A DNA stretch of 64,000 nt, taken from contig JAFEUB010000894.1 in the NCBI GenBank assembly GCA_024529925.1, positions 1,481,001-1,545,000 on the forward strand, read 5' to 3'. Made by a program: the position numbers and the translations under genes. The first letter of the stretch is position 1. The number at the start of each line of letters is the position of its first letter. The notes below the pieces were generated by a model that saw nothing but the letters and a program-made list of their open reading frames with translations, did not search any database and was not told where the DNA came from. Positions 13,041 through 39,392 of this stretch are shown here, piece by piece. Origin of the DNA: Ophthalmolycus amberensis. Lineage: Eukaryota > Chordata > Actinopteri > Perciformes > Zoarcidae.

Positions 13041-13120
13041 CCAGTGTAAAGTCATCAGGATTCATCCTCTGGGGACCCTGAATGTCTTCGCAAAATTTCA
13101 TAGCAATCCATCCAAGCTGT
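13041..13120 (-). repeat. Interspersed teleost repeat, reverse copy
   Basis: The reverse complement contains ggatggattgctatgaaatt followed by a gacattcagggtcccc phrase, homologous to the forward copy at 10.44 kb. Confidence 0.55.
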
Positions 13121-16100
13121 TTGTTTTTTTTATAGCAAACTAGCATGGCTTAAAATATTCAGCACAATCATTGTTAGTATATGTTTTATTTGTCCTATCT
13201 TGTATTCTTGTAAATTGATGTTTGTCCTTGTGAAAATATCTGGTTCATGAGTGCAACAATCATTCTTTATTTCTTTAGTTGATAACTCTTCTCAAGCTCA
13301 ATCTCCAAGGTCCCTTTGCAGAGCGAGGAGCAGCTGCCTGCAGTGCCCTTCAGCTCGATGCTCACACAGTTGAACACAGAGTTGAAGATGGAGCCTCCCT
13401 TCAGGGATTTCTTTCAAGAAACAGCACTAGTTCTTGTTTTCCAGTTGCGATGGCAGCCTGGCCCCCGTTCTCTGGAGACGCCATGTTGATGATGTTGGCT
13501 CAGTTGATTCCTCCGCCCGGGACTAGCATGTCTCAGATGGAAAAGGATTTTGATTTCATTGAGCATTTAGATCTGCAGTGTATTGGTCCTGTGTCTGCTG
13601 AATACAGGGAGGGGAGTGGGCCTGGTACTTTTCCCAGCATGCAACATTCAGAGGGGAGGGGGAAAAAACACCCTGGACAGGTCAACAGTACACCGCACGG
13701 TTACGCAACACACACACACGCAGACAAAGAGGGACAGCTCACATCCACGCCCAGAGGGAATGCGTGTTTTGGGGTAATGTAATGGAAACTCACATGAACA
13801 TGGGGAAAACATGGATTCAGGGAGACCAGACTCTAACTCAGCAGGACATTCTGGATGTGTGGCAGAAGTATCAAGTTCCCATTATGTTTTGTTATTGTGA
13901 CCTCAGTTTATTGTTTTCAATGAGAAATCAAGGAATGAACTGTAAACATGAGGCATTAAATCATAGATGGCGTCTGCAACTACCAGAGTGTTAAATGGCT
14001 CAAAAGCATCATTTTCAGCCGGGGGTTTCCCAGCAATATAGAAAACTTACATTTTATCATGAGAACTTGAGTTTTCTCATCTTCTTTTCGATCCGACCAA
14101 ACCTTTGTGATAAATCCCATGTTTCCTACAACACTGATACTAAACATGAATCACATCTTTTACCCAGTACGAGTAAATACGTCGGGAGAGTTGACGTTCA
14201 AGCAGAGACTCCTTTTCCTCATCTGAAGACTGTGTTCCACATTGTATCAGTGAAGACTGACTCGAGTTTGGACGTGCCCAGACAGTTTGGAGATTTGTAC
14301 AGGTATGTTAGTGGGCAGCTCTCTGTGCCCTGTGTAACACACCACGCTGAATACTAACCTTTCTATTAGACACAACCTCACTACATGTATATGTTCAAAT
14401 ACAACATGTGATTGCTAACACATGGATCTGTATTCCTCTTTTTAATGAACGTGTCTGCTTCCAAACTGTGACGTAATATATCATTGTCCAACTGATCAGG
14501 TTGCACTGACATGCGCATAATTCTCCATAAGCACATGAGACCGTGGTCAAGATAATTGGTGAGCCTCTTTCATCTGCGGTGTTGTTAGCCAGAACACCAA
14601 CAGTGTTGTTAGCACCTGTGTCACAGAAGTCCTACTTAGCATAAATCCTGTTGCTTCCCGACACAAACAGGATGTTATTAGTCATCAGCTCTGCACGTGT
14701 TTACAGATAAGGCAGCAAAAAAAAACGGCCAGCATTTTTTTTCTTTACAAAAGCCACTTTACATTCTGACATAAACTAACCTGATGGTGCTTACACACCA
14801 GGAGCGCTCTCCTTATAGGAAAATACAGAAAGCTCTCAAGAAAAGAGATAATAAGCCTTCTACATCACCCACAATGCTCCATCTCCATCCACACAGCATG
14901 GTGTGCTGCTGCAGTACGATTGATAACTCTCCAGGGAAATGATTCATGACCTTGTTCTACTGAAAAGAAAACACCTATGCCGGCAATCTTCATCATTTAA
15001 GTAGATGAAAAACTAAAGCATGGAATTTAGATACTTACATTATTATGCTAGAAAACAAAAAAACAGCACTCGCCCACTACAAAGTGATTGACGGCTAAAA
15101 TGGTTCCAGAACAGCAACAGCATTGCACAAGTTTGTCAGATTTATGCCCCAAAGAACTTTTAAATCAAACACTAGAAATGCAGGATGCAGCTGTTTGAAG
15201 CAGGTCTGAGCCAGCCACAGCTGGAGCACGCAGACACACTGAAAGACTGAGAAGCAAACCGAGTAGCTGGAGGGTCTCTTGTTGTTGTCCTGCCTTTGTT
15301 AGCTGCCCTCCTCCTGCTGTCTTTCGCTCCGTAGGAGAGCCGTGCAGGGCTTAGCGAGCGAGCCTCGGAGCATCAATGATGGAGGGCTCACAGCATCGAG
15401 CACAGAAAAGACAACTTAATACCATTCAGCTGCCAATTAACTAATTGAAAGACGAAAGTCTCTCAATCTCCGTTACAAATAACTGATTATGCTGCTTTGT
15501 GTCTGCACAGAAAGTGCTCATCGGTTTTAAAATGAGGCGTAAAATCAAGTGTGGCCTACAGCGAGTGTGAAATCTTGTGGCTCGGGTTCCATATTTGTCA
15601 ATGAGATCAATGCTCTCTCTTACTACCGGCAGCAACAAGAGCCCATAAAGACCGGATTTATTGTCAGCTGTGTTTGTGTGGAGGAGGTGGATGGGCCAAT
15701 CCCATAAGGTCAATCACATGAAGTTGTAAAATGAGATGTGGCCGACATTCATGAAGGGCCCTGAGTGGAGGAAGACAGGGGGAAAAGATGTAGAAGAAAG
15801 AAATGGACTCCATTTCTTTTTTGTAAGTCCTCCTCTCCAGCTGTCAGCCCCGCTCCCTGTCCCATGGGGGGTTGCCACGGTGACAGGAGGCCACATGTCT
15901 TGGGGGGCGTCGTTTTGGTCAAAGGACCCCATTGTTCTTGTGTTAAGCCGTCTTCACTATGCCCGTCTGCCAGGGGGTTCACACCCCTCACGCACTCGCA
16001 CACACTCCCAGTTACAAGTTTTAGAATCAGACGGTGGGACGCGGCAGACCTAACATGGGCACGATGCTGTGAACACACACACACACACGCACACGCACGA

Positions 16101-17522
16101 TTCTTATTGGAACAAACGCCTCTTTGACACTAATGAATGTGCATCTGCGAAATGATTTCCTCTCCTGATGATAGCATCAGTTCCTGAGACTTCTTTCATC
16201 TCGTCAGTTGTGAACTTGACAGATGAATGACAGGCGTCTGCAATTCCCCGAGTCCACCAGCAGATGGCACAGCAGCCCCACGGCATGCACCCAGACCTAT
16301 AGCGGTGACTGTAAGCCCGTGCATCAGTGTCCTAATGGGAAAGCAGAGGAGACTTTGGCACAATGAGAGCCAGAAACCTCTGGTGTCCTTCAGCCAAGTG
16401 GGTCTGACTTGTTGTAAAAAAAAAAAAAAAAGGAGCGAGTCAATTACCCCGTGATGGATAGATTACAGCCATGCATCATTCCGGGAGCCAATTTTCCAAT
16501 GTGAACTGAATTTGAAACTCAATTTGTAAGCACTCCCTCCGCTCCTCTCTGACAGATGGATGGAGCCAGTAAAGAGGAGCCCACTTGAATCTGTGACCGG
16601 TGGAAGCTGAGGTTAGAGGTCAATTTACTTCCAGACATTTGGCCGTGTTCAAAATGTAGATCGGGATGGCAATTTGTGTAGCGACGCGTTCAGTTATGGC
16701 GGAAGGTCCCGGTTTATGTGAGAGGAAAGCTGCTGTACTTGAACTCAACTGAGATATCGGCCGTTTTATTATCTGGATGAATTCCTTTCAAATGAGATTA
16801 AGTCATTAAGTCTTTACTTGCAACCAAGGCATTTAATCAGCATAAGAGTAAAGCAAGGTACATTCCAGGAAAGTCACTGAGAACACACAAACTTATTTCT
16901 GATTTGATGCAATGTTTAAAAACGTATTCACATATTAAAAGCGCCCATTAAAAGAACAGATAACGCAATGGGACGGGGCCCTCTTCTGGACATTTACCTG
17001 TATGTCAACAGTTCAGATCACTGGAGGGGAAATATATTTAAAAAAAGAAAGAAGCGAAAACACAAATAAACAGAATTGTTTGAGCCTATTCATTCGATTT
17101 CTGTGTGTTCCCCCGCCATTACTATTCCGTTATTATTATTATTATCATCCCTTCCTCCAGCCATCTTCATCTATCCATGAAGAGCACATATTGACTTGGA
17201 GATGCTCGAGCCAATGACTTTGGGGAGTCTGAACATGCACGGCGATTACCAGCTGAGTGCTTGGCTATCGATCAGGAGGTGGTCAGCAGAGATGATTGGG
17301 CTCACAGCGTATCGACTGGCTTGGTAAGCGGAGGGAGGGGAAACCGGCTACAAATTGCTGGTCAGCTCTAACAATTCACAGGGAACAAAGGCATCAACAT
17401 TTTTAGCTAATATAAAACACCCAGCCTGCTCTTTGGAAACTCATGCCATCTAATCTAAAACAAACAGGATAGGAATGTATGATGACTGTATTCATCTTAG
17501 GTCATGTAGTCCATTTAAAGTC

Positions 17523-31006
<13,484 letters not shown>

Positions 31007-31007
<1 letters not shown>

Positions 31008-31200
31008 TCGTACATTTACCTCGTGTTTCTGATTAAATATATATAAATATATAAACACATGTAGGGACTATTGTGTCATAAAAAGCCATGACATCTTAAT
31101 ACATGTTCCTATAAAACACAAACGTTACAAAAGGGGGCAGGAGAGAGATTCAAATTACGCTCCACGCCAGAGCCAGCGGCGACGTATGTATCCCTCCGCA
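31007..31200 (-). promoter_or_regulatory. cdca2: cdca2 promoter region and likely non-coding exon 1
   Basis: A strong donor (CGAG then gtaagtg) ends a putative 5'UTR exon at 31007. Upstream in transcript sense are a CHR-like TTTGAA on the minus strand (31154-31149) and an inverted CCAAT (ATTGG) near 31420. CHR plus CCAAT is the usual architecture of G2/M genes controlled by DREAM and MMB/NF-Y, which suits cdca2. TSS not determinable; limits are approximate. Confidence 0.4.
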
Positions 31201-31467
31201 AAAAAAGTAATGAACGTTTCTAAAGAAACCCTTATACGAATTGAAAACACGCTGTATATTATTTAGTCTTGTTTAAAAATGTATGTTGTGAATACCAACG
31301 ACTCGCATTGTTAAAAAAAATGTCGATAATAACGGAGGAAGTGTATCGTTCGGAGGAACTAACTTCCGTATTTGTCAGGGGTTGAAAGAGAGCGGAACTC
31401 GTTTAATATGAACTGGCCAATAGAAATTCCAGATAAGATACCACGTGACCAAAGTCAAAGCAGGATG

Positions 31468-31483
31468 AATGGATGGATGGATG

Positions 31484-31563
<80 letters not shown>

Positions 31564-31600
31564 TATATATATATAGATATAGATAGATAGATAGATAGAT

Positions 31601-31669
<69 letters not shown>

Positions 31670-31670
31670 T

Positions 31671-31709
<39 letters not shown>

Positions 31710-31825
31710 TACAAACATACAGATAGATAGATATACAGACAGATAGACAGATAGATAGATAGATAGATAGATAGATATACAAACATACATACAGACAGAT
31801 AGATAGATAGATAGATAGATAGATT
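31468..31825. repeat. Compound TGGA / TA / GATA microsatellite
   Basis: TGGA units, then about 37 TA units, then alternating GATA, TA and GACA blocks. It lies about 460 bp upstream of the cdca2 5'UTR exon. Open frames across it (YIYIYI, SIYLSIYL) are artefacts of the repeat. Confidence 0.98.
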
Positions 31826-33289
31826 AAGATTTAAGAGAATCAAATCAAATGATGATAATGTATTCAGACATAAATTACCATATTTCACGTGGTTCACAAT
31901 AGTTTGACATAATTTACAGCAAACTCAAAAATCAATAAGCCCAAACAGGTGGGTGAACTGTGGTCTAGTCTTGAAAAGCTCTGTAAAGCCTGCCCACACA
32001 CACCAGTCACAAACAAACAGAGTTCCTTTTTTTGTGAGGTTTTGAAATCGGTGGCACAGCTAAGTACACTGAGATCAGATGCAACTGAGAGCCTCTTTCC
32101 ACAGCTGGGACTGTCAACCACATGAAGCATGTGGCTTCTTCTGTTGACACCAGGGAAGGCTGTGCAAGTCGATGGAAGCTTGACTGCTGTTGTTGTTGTG
32201 CAGCACAGGCTGGGCAAATGAAACAAGTCTAGACATTCACAGGTGAAATAAGCCTCTGTGTGTATGAGTTCCTGTCCAAAATCAGATGTGTAAAATTTGA
32301 AAAACTGAAAGTCTTATTTTTAGAAAATAGAATTACCAACACAATGATGCACGGAGTCTTAAAGTATTGGCCTGGCCTACATTTCCAAATCATCCCCAAC
32401 TAATCCTTAAATGTTGGGTTGTGATTTAGGATGTTTCTACAAAGGCTTATGAAACTTTCGAAGGTACTTTTGTTTTATGCGTCAATGCCTTCATTTTATT
32501 ACAGGAAGTATATTTCAAATGATCCTACTGGATAACTGTCTTCATTTTAACTGTAATAAGCTCAAGTATCCATTACCACCACTCGCCTTGTTCGAAATGT
32601 GTTGATTTGAGCTGATTTCAACAGTCATCCTAAAAGTGGATAGTGTTACAATATCCTTTCATGTAAGACATAGGAATTATGTGGAATTCGATGTTACAGC
32701 TTGTCATGTTCTTTGTTGTATTTTACTACCACCACCGTGACAGAAGCACCCAGAACCCAGCACTTACAGCAATTTATTTCACTTCTCTGCTCTCTTGTGT
32801 CTTATGGAGTCAGCCTATTGCCAGTTATCATGACAATAAATACAGATCAGTCCAACACCAGTTTGTAATTTGTGTGTTTATGTTCCTCTTTAAAACAGAT
32901 ATGTGGATGTACATATTTTTGGTCTCAACCAAAACTGTATAAGTACCCCTTTAAGGTACAAGTATCATTGGTTTAAAATATTTAAACACTGTCCAGTATT
33001 TACCTACATGTTGTGTATGTTGAAGGAGTACTTGAGTGATTCAGTTTGAGTCGTCCATAAAATTTGGAGACTCATAAGTCAAATTAAAAAAAATGAATGG
33101 TCAAAATTAAAGCAGCAGAGGATGAGATATCCTGAGTGAAGCTAAACACTGGATCCTACATTCCCCATAATGCATCACAATAGCTTATTTTTGTTGGACC
33201 ATCTGTGTGCCCCCAGTATATAATGGAAGCCTCCTATTATAGCAGAGCCGAGATGGAAGCTACGCTAACCCAGCTAGGACCTAAGGCTA

Positions 33290-33322
33290 CTCCTCTACCC
33301 AGCCTACTGCTGGGTAGAGGAG
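33290..33322. repeat. Perfect 13-bp stem hairpin
   Basis: Arms ctcctctacccag (33290-33302) and ctgggtagaggag (33310-33322) around a 7-nt loop. No T-run follows, so a terminator reading is not apt; too short for a microRNA precursor. Confidence 0.9.
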
Positions 33323-33500
33323 GTATGAGGTATGATGCAAATAAAAAAACGCACTACAGGAATATAATACTGTTTTTGTTTTGTTTGTCATGTGTTTGTT
33401 GTGTTACAAATGGGCTACAACTAAATTTCATCATGCATAATGACAATAAATGATCCTTAAATCCAAGCTCAGGCCGAGATAACTCTGATGACATCACTAT

Positions 33501-33553
33501 GACATCATCAGGGTAATTTTCTCAGACTCGACAAAGCTTCTCCAGAGCCACAG
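33501..33553 (+). repeat. Dispersed repeat, copy 1
   Basis: gacatcatcaggg, ttttctcagactcgacaaag and tccagagccaca occur here and, slightly diverged and in the same order and orientation, at 42175-42228. The family was not identified. Confidence 0.75.
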
Positions 33554-36158
33554 AAAAACTTTTACTCGTGCTTTCCCAGGATAAGTAGCACTTTCTATGA
33601 CTAGTAAACTTTCTCTTTAACAAAGAAAATCACACACCTTGAGCATATCTCTATTTTTATTTGTGTATATATACACATATAAAAAATAAGGACATATGTA
33701 CAATGATAATAAATATCAACACATTTGTACAAGTGAAATAAGTTACTTAACATATTTAAAAACAAACATAAAAGATCAATAACAGACAAGCAAAAATGGG
33801 GCAAAATAAAATCAGGTTGATAATAGAATAATACAAATGATAATGCGAGAAACAGCAGAACTTAAAGCCATGTGTGGGAGGAAATATTATGAGCAAACAA
33901 ATGTGTAAGAACTGAAGAAATGCACATAAAGTACATTACACATGCATTTTTGTATTTTGAGACCTGTATTCCTTTATCTTTTTGTTCTTTGCAACTTGTT
34001 ATATTAAATAAAAGGCCTGATTGTAAAAGGGAAATATTTTATAAGACATAACCAAGTACCAGTGTAAAGAGCTGACATGTTTTAGCTAAATGCTTAAGGG
34101 GATGTAATAATATAAAGTGGGCACATTCTATCACTGATCTGCTTTGAATCAACAGATACATATTTGGTTTTTAGGAGCTGACAAATTAAATAATGGTGAA
34201 AGTTTTGGTACATTACTCATCCTTTCATAAAGTGAGGGTATAAAGAATTGGGTCCAGCAGATCACCACTGACATAAAGAAAGGAAGAAAACAGGAAGTCC
34301 ATCAGCCTGAAGACATTTTGCTTGAGGGAAGATTTAGCTGCAGACACAATATGCAGAGAGGTTGCAGACATCAGCTCAGTGTAGCAAAGTGGACGGACTG
34401 CTGAGACTTAAATATCGATGTGGAATCAAATCAAATCAATTTAATTATTTCAACAAGAACAAAAGCAACTGCAGTCTACTTTGGTTTTTCCAAAAGGTGA
34501 AGAGGCACAGAAAAAGTAAACACGTTAAAATGCAGCCATGAATTCCTGTACAACCCTTGAACCATAAAATCAGACATATATATATATTTGTTTTTCAAAG
34601 AGAGCATTATTGTTCCACAATATTAGTGTCTGTAAAAGTCAAAAAATGGCCGATCAAAATGATGCACTTGTACAAGGATGATCATATCAAAGATGTGCAG
34701 TCCACTTGCAGAGGATCATGCAACGTTAAGATGGAGTGCTGATGGCTGAGTACCTCTTCAACCGTGGGATCATTTTTGATATTCTACATCTCTCTCAGCG
34801 CTCTGTACACAGTGGGGGCAAACACAAGGTATTTTTGTCCTCCCCTTCCTTCTTGCTGTGCTCCTCTGGTCCCGACAGACACGTCCCAAAAACAAAAAGC
34901 CACCTCTGATGGACAAAGCACAGAAAGAGGACAAAATAATGTTAATTTAGTAACAGCAAACATATGGGCGTGGTGTTCGCTGAATTTGAAAGTTTCCTTG
35001 AAATTGGATCAGAAAGAAGGTTTTTTTTCACATCACATTCTGGGCAGTTGGTGCATTGGATAATTTATTCTGATAGTTCATACTAACACCTCATTATACC
35101 CGCCTGAGTAAAGCAATATTTGAGGGTATTTGAGAATTTGCAGCAATTAATAAAACATTTGGTTATCTTCCAGTTCTGAGTAGAAGACTGGAATGAAATG
35201 GTCCCATTTACTGTCTGAGTCGTGCAAGCAGAACATTGTTATTAAACAGATATTTCAGGCTGACAAAGGTCTCCCTAAGGTCAACTTATTTTGATCCTTG
35301 TCAGATTGAAACGTTTTCTCCTTTATGAAATCTTGTCGTCGCAGGCTTCAGGCAGTGCAGGTCCTTTTCTTATCATTTGCCAAGGAAGTTTCTGATGCAC
35401 CTGTCCCCTCAAGACTTTAATAAAAGTTTGCACAAGGACAACTTTTGATGAGAAGGAGACTGGTCAAATGACGCAGAACATGATGTAACACGTGTGGGCG
35501 TCTACATGCTAGCAGCTCTGGGGGGCTGTACTTGCTGTACAATGCTGGCCACGTTAACAATGCTGAGAGGTGGTCTCACATTGTCACATGTCTATTCTTA
35601 GCTGGTAATATCTCCTCTGGTTGATTCAGTAGCACACAATAGACTCTGCAGGTAACAGGATGGGCCTTTAGTGCATGTGAAGGACTTAACAAATGTATTT
35701 TATTTCAATGAAATACAGTGGGCACAAAAGAAAGTTAAAGTTTAACTCTGTATAGCTTGTGACTTTGTGGTGACTCGCAATTTTACCCGTAGCAAACAGG
35801 GTGACAGGTTAACCTGCACTTGACCCACGTGTGCACAGTTTGATGGACATCAAACGCAGCCTCGCAATGACTTCTTCACTGCCATTGGATAAAAAACAGA
35901 TATTAGAAAATCTGTCTTGCAGTGGTTTGACTTTTGAGAACTAGAGCCAATGAAAATGCGGGACATCATCTCAATATGTGGAAGGCGGGACAAGCGACAA
36001 AAATGCGGGAAACCTGGTCACCCTACGTAGCTAGAGTTGGTGTTTGATTTTTTTTAGTCTACAGGCAATATGCTGTAATAATACCACTTTGTACGATTAG
36101 AACAAGATCAATCTTCTAACCGCGGATAATGCTAGTCTCTGCAAGATAAATCTCATCA

Positions 36159-36690
36159 TTAAAGGAAGATACATTTTGGGAGATGCACACATTTGCGCTA
36201 TGGCAGAGAGTCAGATGAGAAGATTAATACCACTCACAAGCCTGTCAGCTAAATCTGGAACTGGAGCCAGTTAGCTTAGCTTAGCACAAAGACTGACAAC
36301 TAGGGAAAAAAGTTAGCCTGGCTCCGTCTAGTGGGGAAAAAACTCCTGCCAGCATCTCTAAAAACTCCTTTGTTTAGTGTTAAACAACAAATAGCATTTT
36401 GAGGGTTACATGCCAGACAATTTCTTGGCCAGGAGCGGTGACTTTGGTGAGGTTAGCAACTTTGTTTCTACACTTCAGTTCAGTAAAGATTGAACAACAA
36501 GATGTGTTATTTAATGAGCCTTTGTAAAGCTTTGGAAAGAGCCAAGTTTTCCCCTGGCTTCAGTTTTCTATGCTAGTTTAGCTAACCGTCTCATGGTTGA
36601 AGCTATATTTTTAATGGACAGATGGAAGAGTGGTATCGATCTTCTAATCTAATTCTCAACAAGGAAACAAAATGTTGCCTATTCCTTTTT
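36159..36690. mobile_element. Non-autonomous TIR element common in teleosts
   Basis: Left end ttaaaggaagatacattttg; the right end reverse complement is aaaaaggaataggcaacatt then ttg, giving imperfect terminal inverted repeats of about 25 bp. The interior has the familiar gttagcttagcttagcac and gttagcctggctccgtct phrases of an abundant teleost repeat. There is no transposase, so it depends on another element for mobility. Confidence 0.7.
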
Positions 36691-37002
36691 AGTGATAAGT
36701 TGAGCAAAGGGACAGAAAGATAAATTAACTAAATAATTCTCAACACTACACTACAACCAGAAAGATAAATTGGAAATCGTTGTTTGCATGAATTGAATGA
36801 AGTAGAACAATACCTTTCACTGGTTCACGGCTGTTTCCCGCCTGGAGCCAGCGGTTTGTCGGCATGGCAGCAATCAGTCTGTCTGTCCAGTCGTCCATCA
36901 ACACAGTGTTGTGTGTGTGTTCTTTTTGTGTTGGTGTGTTTTACAGTGCTCTTCCTCTGTATAAGTCCACAGTAGCCCCGGGTCAGTCTCTGTGCATCGG
37001 TA

Positions 37003-37022
37003 AGAGGGAGGGGGGGGGGGGG
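37003..37022. repeat. G homopolymer tract
   Basis: A run of about 15-18 G; a C run lies at about 37701-37713. Confidence 0.85.
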
Positions 37023-38330
37023 GTTCATGGGTTGTAAGGGTGCGTCACAAACACACTGTCGTCCAGGATGGTTGGCATTCAGAGGACTGTGAGTGTGTCG
37101 GAGTGTGTAGGAGGGGTCGTTTCCTTCTGGGCAGTGCAAGTTACCACCCTCACCATACACACACACACTATAAAGCACTTATTGAGACATCCACAGCGGT
37201 CGCAACAGTGACGATTCAACTGCAGTCTCCTTGCCTAATGTCTTCATGTCAGCTTCAATTTGGAATTAAGTGTGCAGTTATTGTTCCGCCGGTATGAGCT
37301 GAATGCAAATAGCCGTTTCTTTCTACAGTGATGAGCAAAATGTCCAAAAGGGCTCGGCCAAAACGCATATCTGTGACACACTTTGACTCTGATGAATGTC
37401 GTTTGGAGTGCACTTGTAGTATATTGGACTTGAAGGTCTCCGTGCAGGCCTGAGCGAGGAACGTAAGCCCTCACATCGTCACTCACAGAGTGGAGCCATT
37501 CGTCACTTGTTAATCGTCTGAACACTGCTGTGGTCGGTAAGACGTAGAAAAAGAACAACAACAAATGTCTTAATTCAAACCAACCATCACAACAAATGAG
37601 TGGAAGGGATCAAGGACTTTCTCCGGGGCTAAATACAACATGGGGCGGGGGGATTTAAATTGAGCAGAGAAAGTCTTGAGAGATTGTCCTTCATTCAAAA
37701 CCCCCCCCCCCCCTTGCATCTTTCACGCCAATTCACTTAATTTTCCATTTAATTTCCTCTCTCTTTGTCTCTTGCTCTCTCTCCTCTCTGTCCCTCGCAG
37801 AGCTCCTGCTACGGGGACATGATTGTCGTCTTGCGTCGAGATTAATTAGTCTTTTTTTATACCGCTCTCGCACTCTTGGCTCACAAATACAAAAAGGGAA
37901 GACGCACGCTTCCAGTTTTTAAGTGCAGTAAGCTGAAAAAGTCTCAAAGGAACAGGACAGAGCATCAGTTCAATATTTCCAGTCAGTTGCTTCTTGCCTT
38001 TCGTCAACTGGTTTCAGCACAGGGGCTGAAAGCCTCTTGGTCCACTCAACAAAAAAACAAGAAAATTTGCCCTTCAGAAAACATGTAACACCATTTGTTT
38101 GATTTCAATGCTTGAGGTGTTCTCCTCTGCGTTCAGCCTTTTTAAATACAAAATGTACACAAGTGGCATTTGCACACTGGAAGCAGAAAAAGCCACAACC
38201 GTGACTGCATGTTGCCCAGAACATAATAATTATAGGAGTGCATGTTGGCAAACACAGTGTATGAGTGTTTATATTTAACATGCTGTGTGCTATAAATGTC
38301 AACAGTGAGCCAAACAGGCATTGGCAGAGC

Positions 38331-38332
<2 letters not shown>

Positions 38333-38378
<46 letters not shown>
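38333..38378. repeat. (GA)n microsatellite in putative sema4c 3'UTR
   Basis: About 22 GA units ending about 120 bp 3' of the sema4c stop codon in transcript sense (CU-rich on the mRNA). Confidence 0.95.
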
Positions 38379-38496
38379 ACGGGGAATTGACAGCGTGTCA
38401 CTGAAAGAGAGAGAGAGCAGGCATCCTCAAAAGGAGGGAGGTAGGTTGGTTGTTTTGTTTTTCCAACTCAGGGAATGGTGACGGAGGAGGACAGGC

Positions 38497-39392
38497 CTAG
38501 ACGGACGACTCTTCGGGGTTCGCGTCGGGCAGCACGCTTCTCTGCTGCAGAGTGCGCCTCAGCTCTTCCTTGAAGGGGCTGGAGTAGTCGTTCCCGCCCA
38601 TGCCCAGGCCTCCCAGCCCGCCGCCCCCAGCGCCAACCCCGCTAGCCCTCTCCTCCCCTGCTGTGCTCAGGTTGAGGCGGATGTAGCCATTGCTACCTGA
38701 GCCTCGAATGTTGGTGAGGCTGAGACGGCTGGGGGAGTGGATGGGCTGGCCGGGAATGGCGCTGGGTGACGCCGTGCTGCTGACGCTGCTGGGGCCCAGG
38801 GCGTGACCGGGAACGATCTTCAGCGAGCCGTCTGAGTAGTAGTAGTTGGCGCCTGTCTCCCAGAAGCGGTCCTCGTCGCAGGGCATCTTGCTGGGCACAA
38901 AGGTGGGCGGCTCCTTGGGGAGAGTGATGGGGTAGACCAGGGTGCTCTCCAGAGGCTTCATGTCAGCCCCCTTTCCCAGGGCCAGCTTCAGCCTCCTGCG
39001 CAAGTAAAGAGCCGCTACAAGGAGCAGCAGGCACGTCGCTCCGAGGGTGATGACCAGCACCCAGAAGAGCCCCATGCTGCTGTCTGGAGCACGGGCCTCC
39101 ATGAAGACCGGAGCGCTGGCTACTACGGCCACCTGGTAGCGCTCTGTCTGAAACTTCACCCCCTGCTCCTCAGAGTAGCAGATATAGCGGCCCGCTTGCA
39201 TCTGGCCCGCTTCAGGGACGACGAGAGCTTTGAGGGTCCGGTCGAAGCGCGGCCCTCCAGCCTCGGGGTCACTCAGCTGGAGCTCACGTTCGTTGAGGAC
39301 CCAGAAGGGCTGAGCCAGGTTGGAGACCAGCTGGCAAGGCAGCACCATGTCAGACCCCACCACCACTGTAACGTTCCTCAGACGGGAGTGCT
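38497..39392 (-). CDS. sema4c: sema4c last exon: Ig-like domain, TM, cytoplasmic tail
   Basis: 896 nt to stop TAG (38499-38497), acceptor cctctgcag. It encodes an Ig-like domain (LPCQLVSNL ... GRYICYSEE, Cys-Cys pair), a transmembrane helix LFWVLVITLGATCLLLLVAA followed by the stop-transfer RRRLK, and a cytoplasmic tail of about 180 residues with YYYSDGSLKIVPGH, SPSRLSL and a Gly-rich insertion (GVGAGGGGLGGLGMGG). The tail ends in EESSV, a class I PDZ ligand that binds PSD-95-type scaffolds in mammals. Confidence 0.97.

Larger units (their letters stand above)
4350..17522. other. 13 kb intergenic region between kat6a and cdca2
   Basis: No protein-coding gene is supportable here. The longest open frames (for example three consecutive plus-strand frames between 13,279 and 14,357) have no recognisable domain and no splice-linked extensions. 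Contents that can be named: a TG microsatellite, an 8-bp tandem repeat at 8749, C-homopolymers near 9310 and 9807, a GCCA repeat at 11325, and two inverted copies of a common teleost repeat (10.44 and 13.04 kb). A moderately CpG-containing stretch at 11.5-12.15 kb looks like an old transposon but I cannot assign it. The 3'UTR of cdca2 begins at the right edge. Confidence 0.55.
31201..38496. other. 7.3 kb intergenic region between cdca2 and sema4c
   Basis: No gene is supported on either strand. The region contains a TGGA/TA/GATA array (31.47-31.83 kb), a 13-bp-stem hairpin (33.29 kb), one copy of a dispersed repeat (33.50 kb), a TIR element (36.16-36.69 kb), G and C homopolymers (37.01 and 37.70 kb) and a GA repeat (38.33 kb). 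The right end must contain the 3'UTR of sema4c; no poly(A) signal could be chosen with confidence. Confidence 0.55.

Noticed and set aside
13279..14357. Three consecutive plus-strand open frames (167, 76 and 120 codons)
   Set aside because: No recognisable domain, no shared splice logic, and composition typical of non-coding spacer. The dense frames are probably chance.
31372..31897. Long open frames rich in Tyr/Ile/Ser on both strands
   Set aside because: They are translations of the TA/GATA microsatellite.
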